Of a DNA stretch of 5,899 nucleotides, positions 5,852 to 5,899 are shown in pieces. A program made the position numbers and the translations under genes. The notes under the pieces are model-generated. The model saw only the letters and a program-made list of their open reading frames with translations, was not told where the DNA came from and searched no databases. Every line of letters begins with the position of its first letter. The stretch's first letter is position 1. The DNA is from CAZOIA01 sp964579675 (lineage in GTDB: Bacteria; Planctomycetota; Phycisphaerae; UBA1845; PWPN01): assembly GCA_964579675.1 (NCBI GenBank), contig CAZOIA010000282.1, positions 1-5,899 on the forward strand. Reading direction: 5' to 3'.

Positions 5852-5899
5852 ATGACACTTTGGGCGGCTTGTTGGAAGGCGCCGCCCCCAGGTGTTTCC
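5852..5899 (+). CDS. Possible start of a gene running off the right edge
   Basis: ATG at 5852 follows AGGAG (5838-5842) at a spacing of 9 bases. It opens a frame of 16 codons, MTLWAACWKAPPPGVS, to the end of the window. The product cannot be recognised from so few residues. The binding site is the main support, and another frame open from ATG 5704 overlaps it. Confidence 0.25.
   Translation, partial: MTLWAACWKAPPPGVS

Noticed and set aside
5172..5858. A 228-codon minus-strand frame over the right-hand region
   Set aside because: Its composition (Gly, Pro, Arg runs) looks like the reverse of the plus-strand frame at 5199-5606, and no ribosome binding site was seen ahead of its start. It cannot be fully excluded.
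5704..5899. Plus-strand frame from ATG 5704 open to the window end
   Set aside because: There is no ribosome binding site upstream, third-position GC bias is weak, and it conflicts with the better-supported start at 5852.

Overview
This is a GC-rich bacterial chromosomal window holding four well-supported protein genes, one probable small orphan gene and a possible gene start at the right edge. The four recognisable genes are housekeeping or widespread families: DapB (lysine and cell-wall precursor synthesis), a cobalamin-binding radical SAM enzyme of unknown substrate, an RtcB-type RNA ligase, and QueA (queuosine synthesis in tRNA). High GC, scattered single genes with long spacers, and copies of a GCCGCGGGCTTGAAGCCC-type palindrome between genes would suit a planctomycete or a similar large-genome environmental bacterium. 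That placement is an inference; no rRNA or other phylogenetic marker lies in the window.

Layout. At 1-131 (-) is the 5' end of dapB. A 202-base divergent spacer holds two well-formed sigma70-like promoters, one for dapB (-) and one for the radical SAM gene (+). The radical SAM gene runs 334-1974 (+) and converges on rtcB at 2087-3502 (-). The 112-base convergent spacer carries one copy of a palindromic repeat. A second, diverged copy of the same 75-80 base unit lies in the same orientation behind the rtcB start (3605-3682), so rtcB is bracketed by direct repeats. queA follows at 3734-4843 (-), with a GTG start. It carries an unusual Pro/Gly/Arg-rich in-frame insertion whose DNA is a near-perfect inverted repeat. 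Right of queA the annotation is weak: a spacer of about 355 bases with several small hairpins, a Trp/Pro-rich hypothetical ORF (5199-5606, +), about 245 bases with no convincing gene, and a possible start codon with a good ribosome binding site at 5852.

How the genes relate. RtcB and QueA both act on RNA (ligation or repair, and tRNA modification) and share a strand, but 231 bases and a repeat separate them, so co-transcription is uncertain. No archease, RtcA or RtcR gene is visible beside rtcB. No phage, CRISPR, toxin-antitoxin or transposase signature was found. I see no clear new multi-gene system. The points most worth a second look are the palindromic insertion inside queA, the repeat pair around rtcB, and the two genes of unknown role (radical SAM/B12 protein and Trp/Pro-rich ORF).
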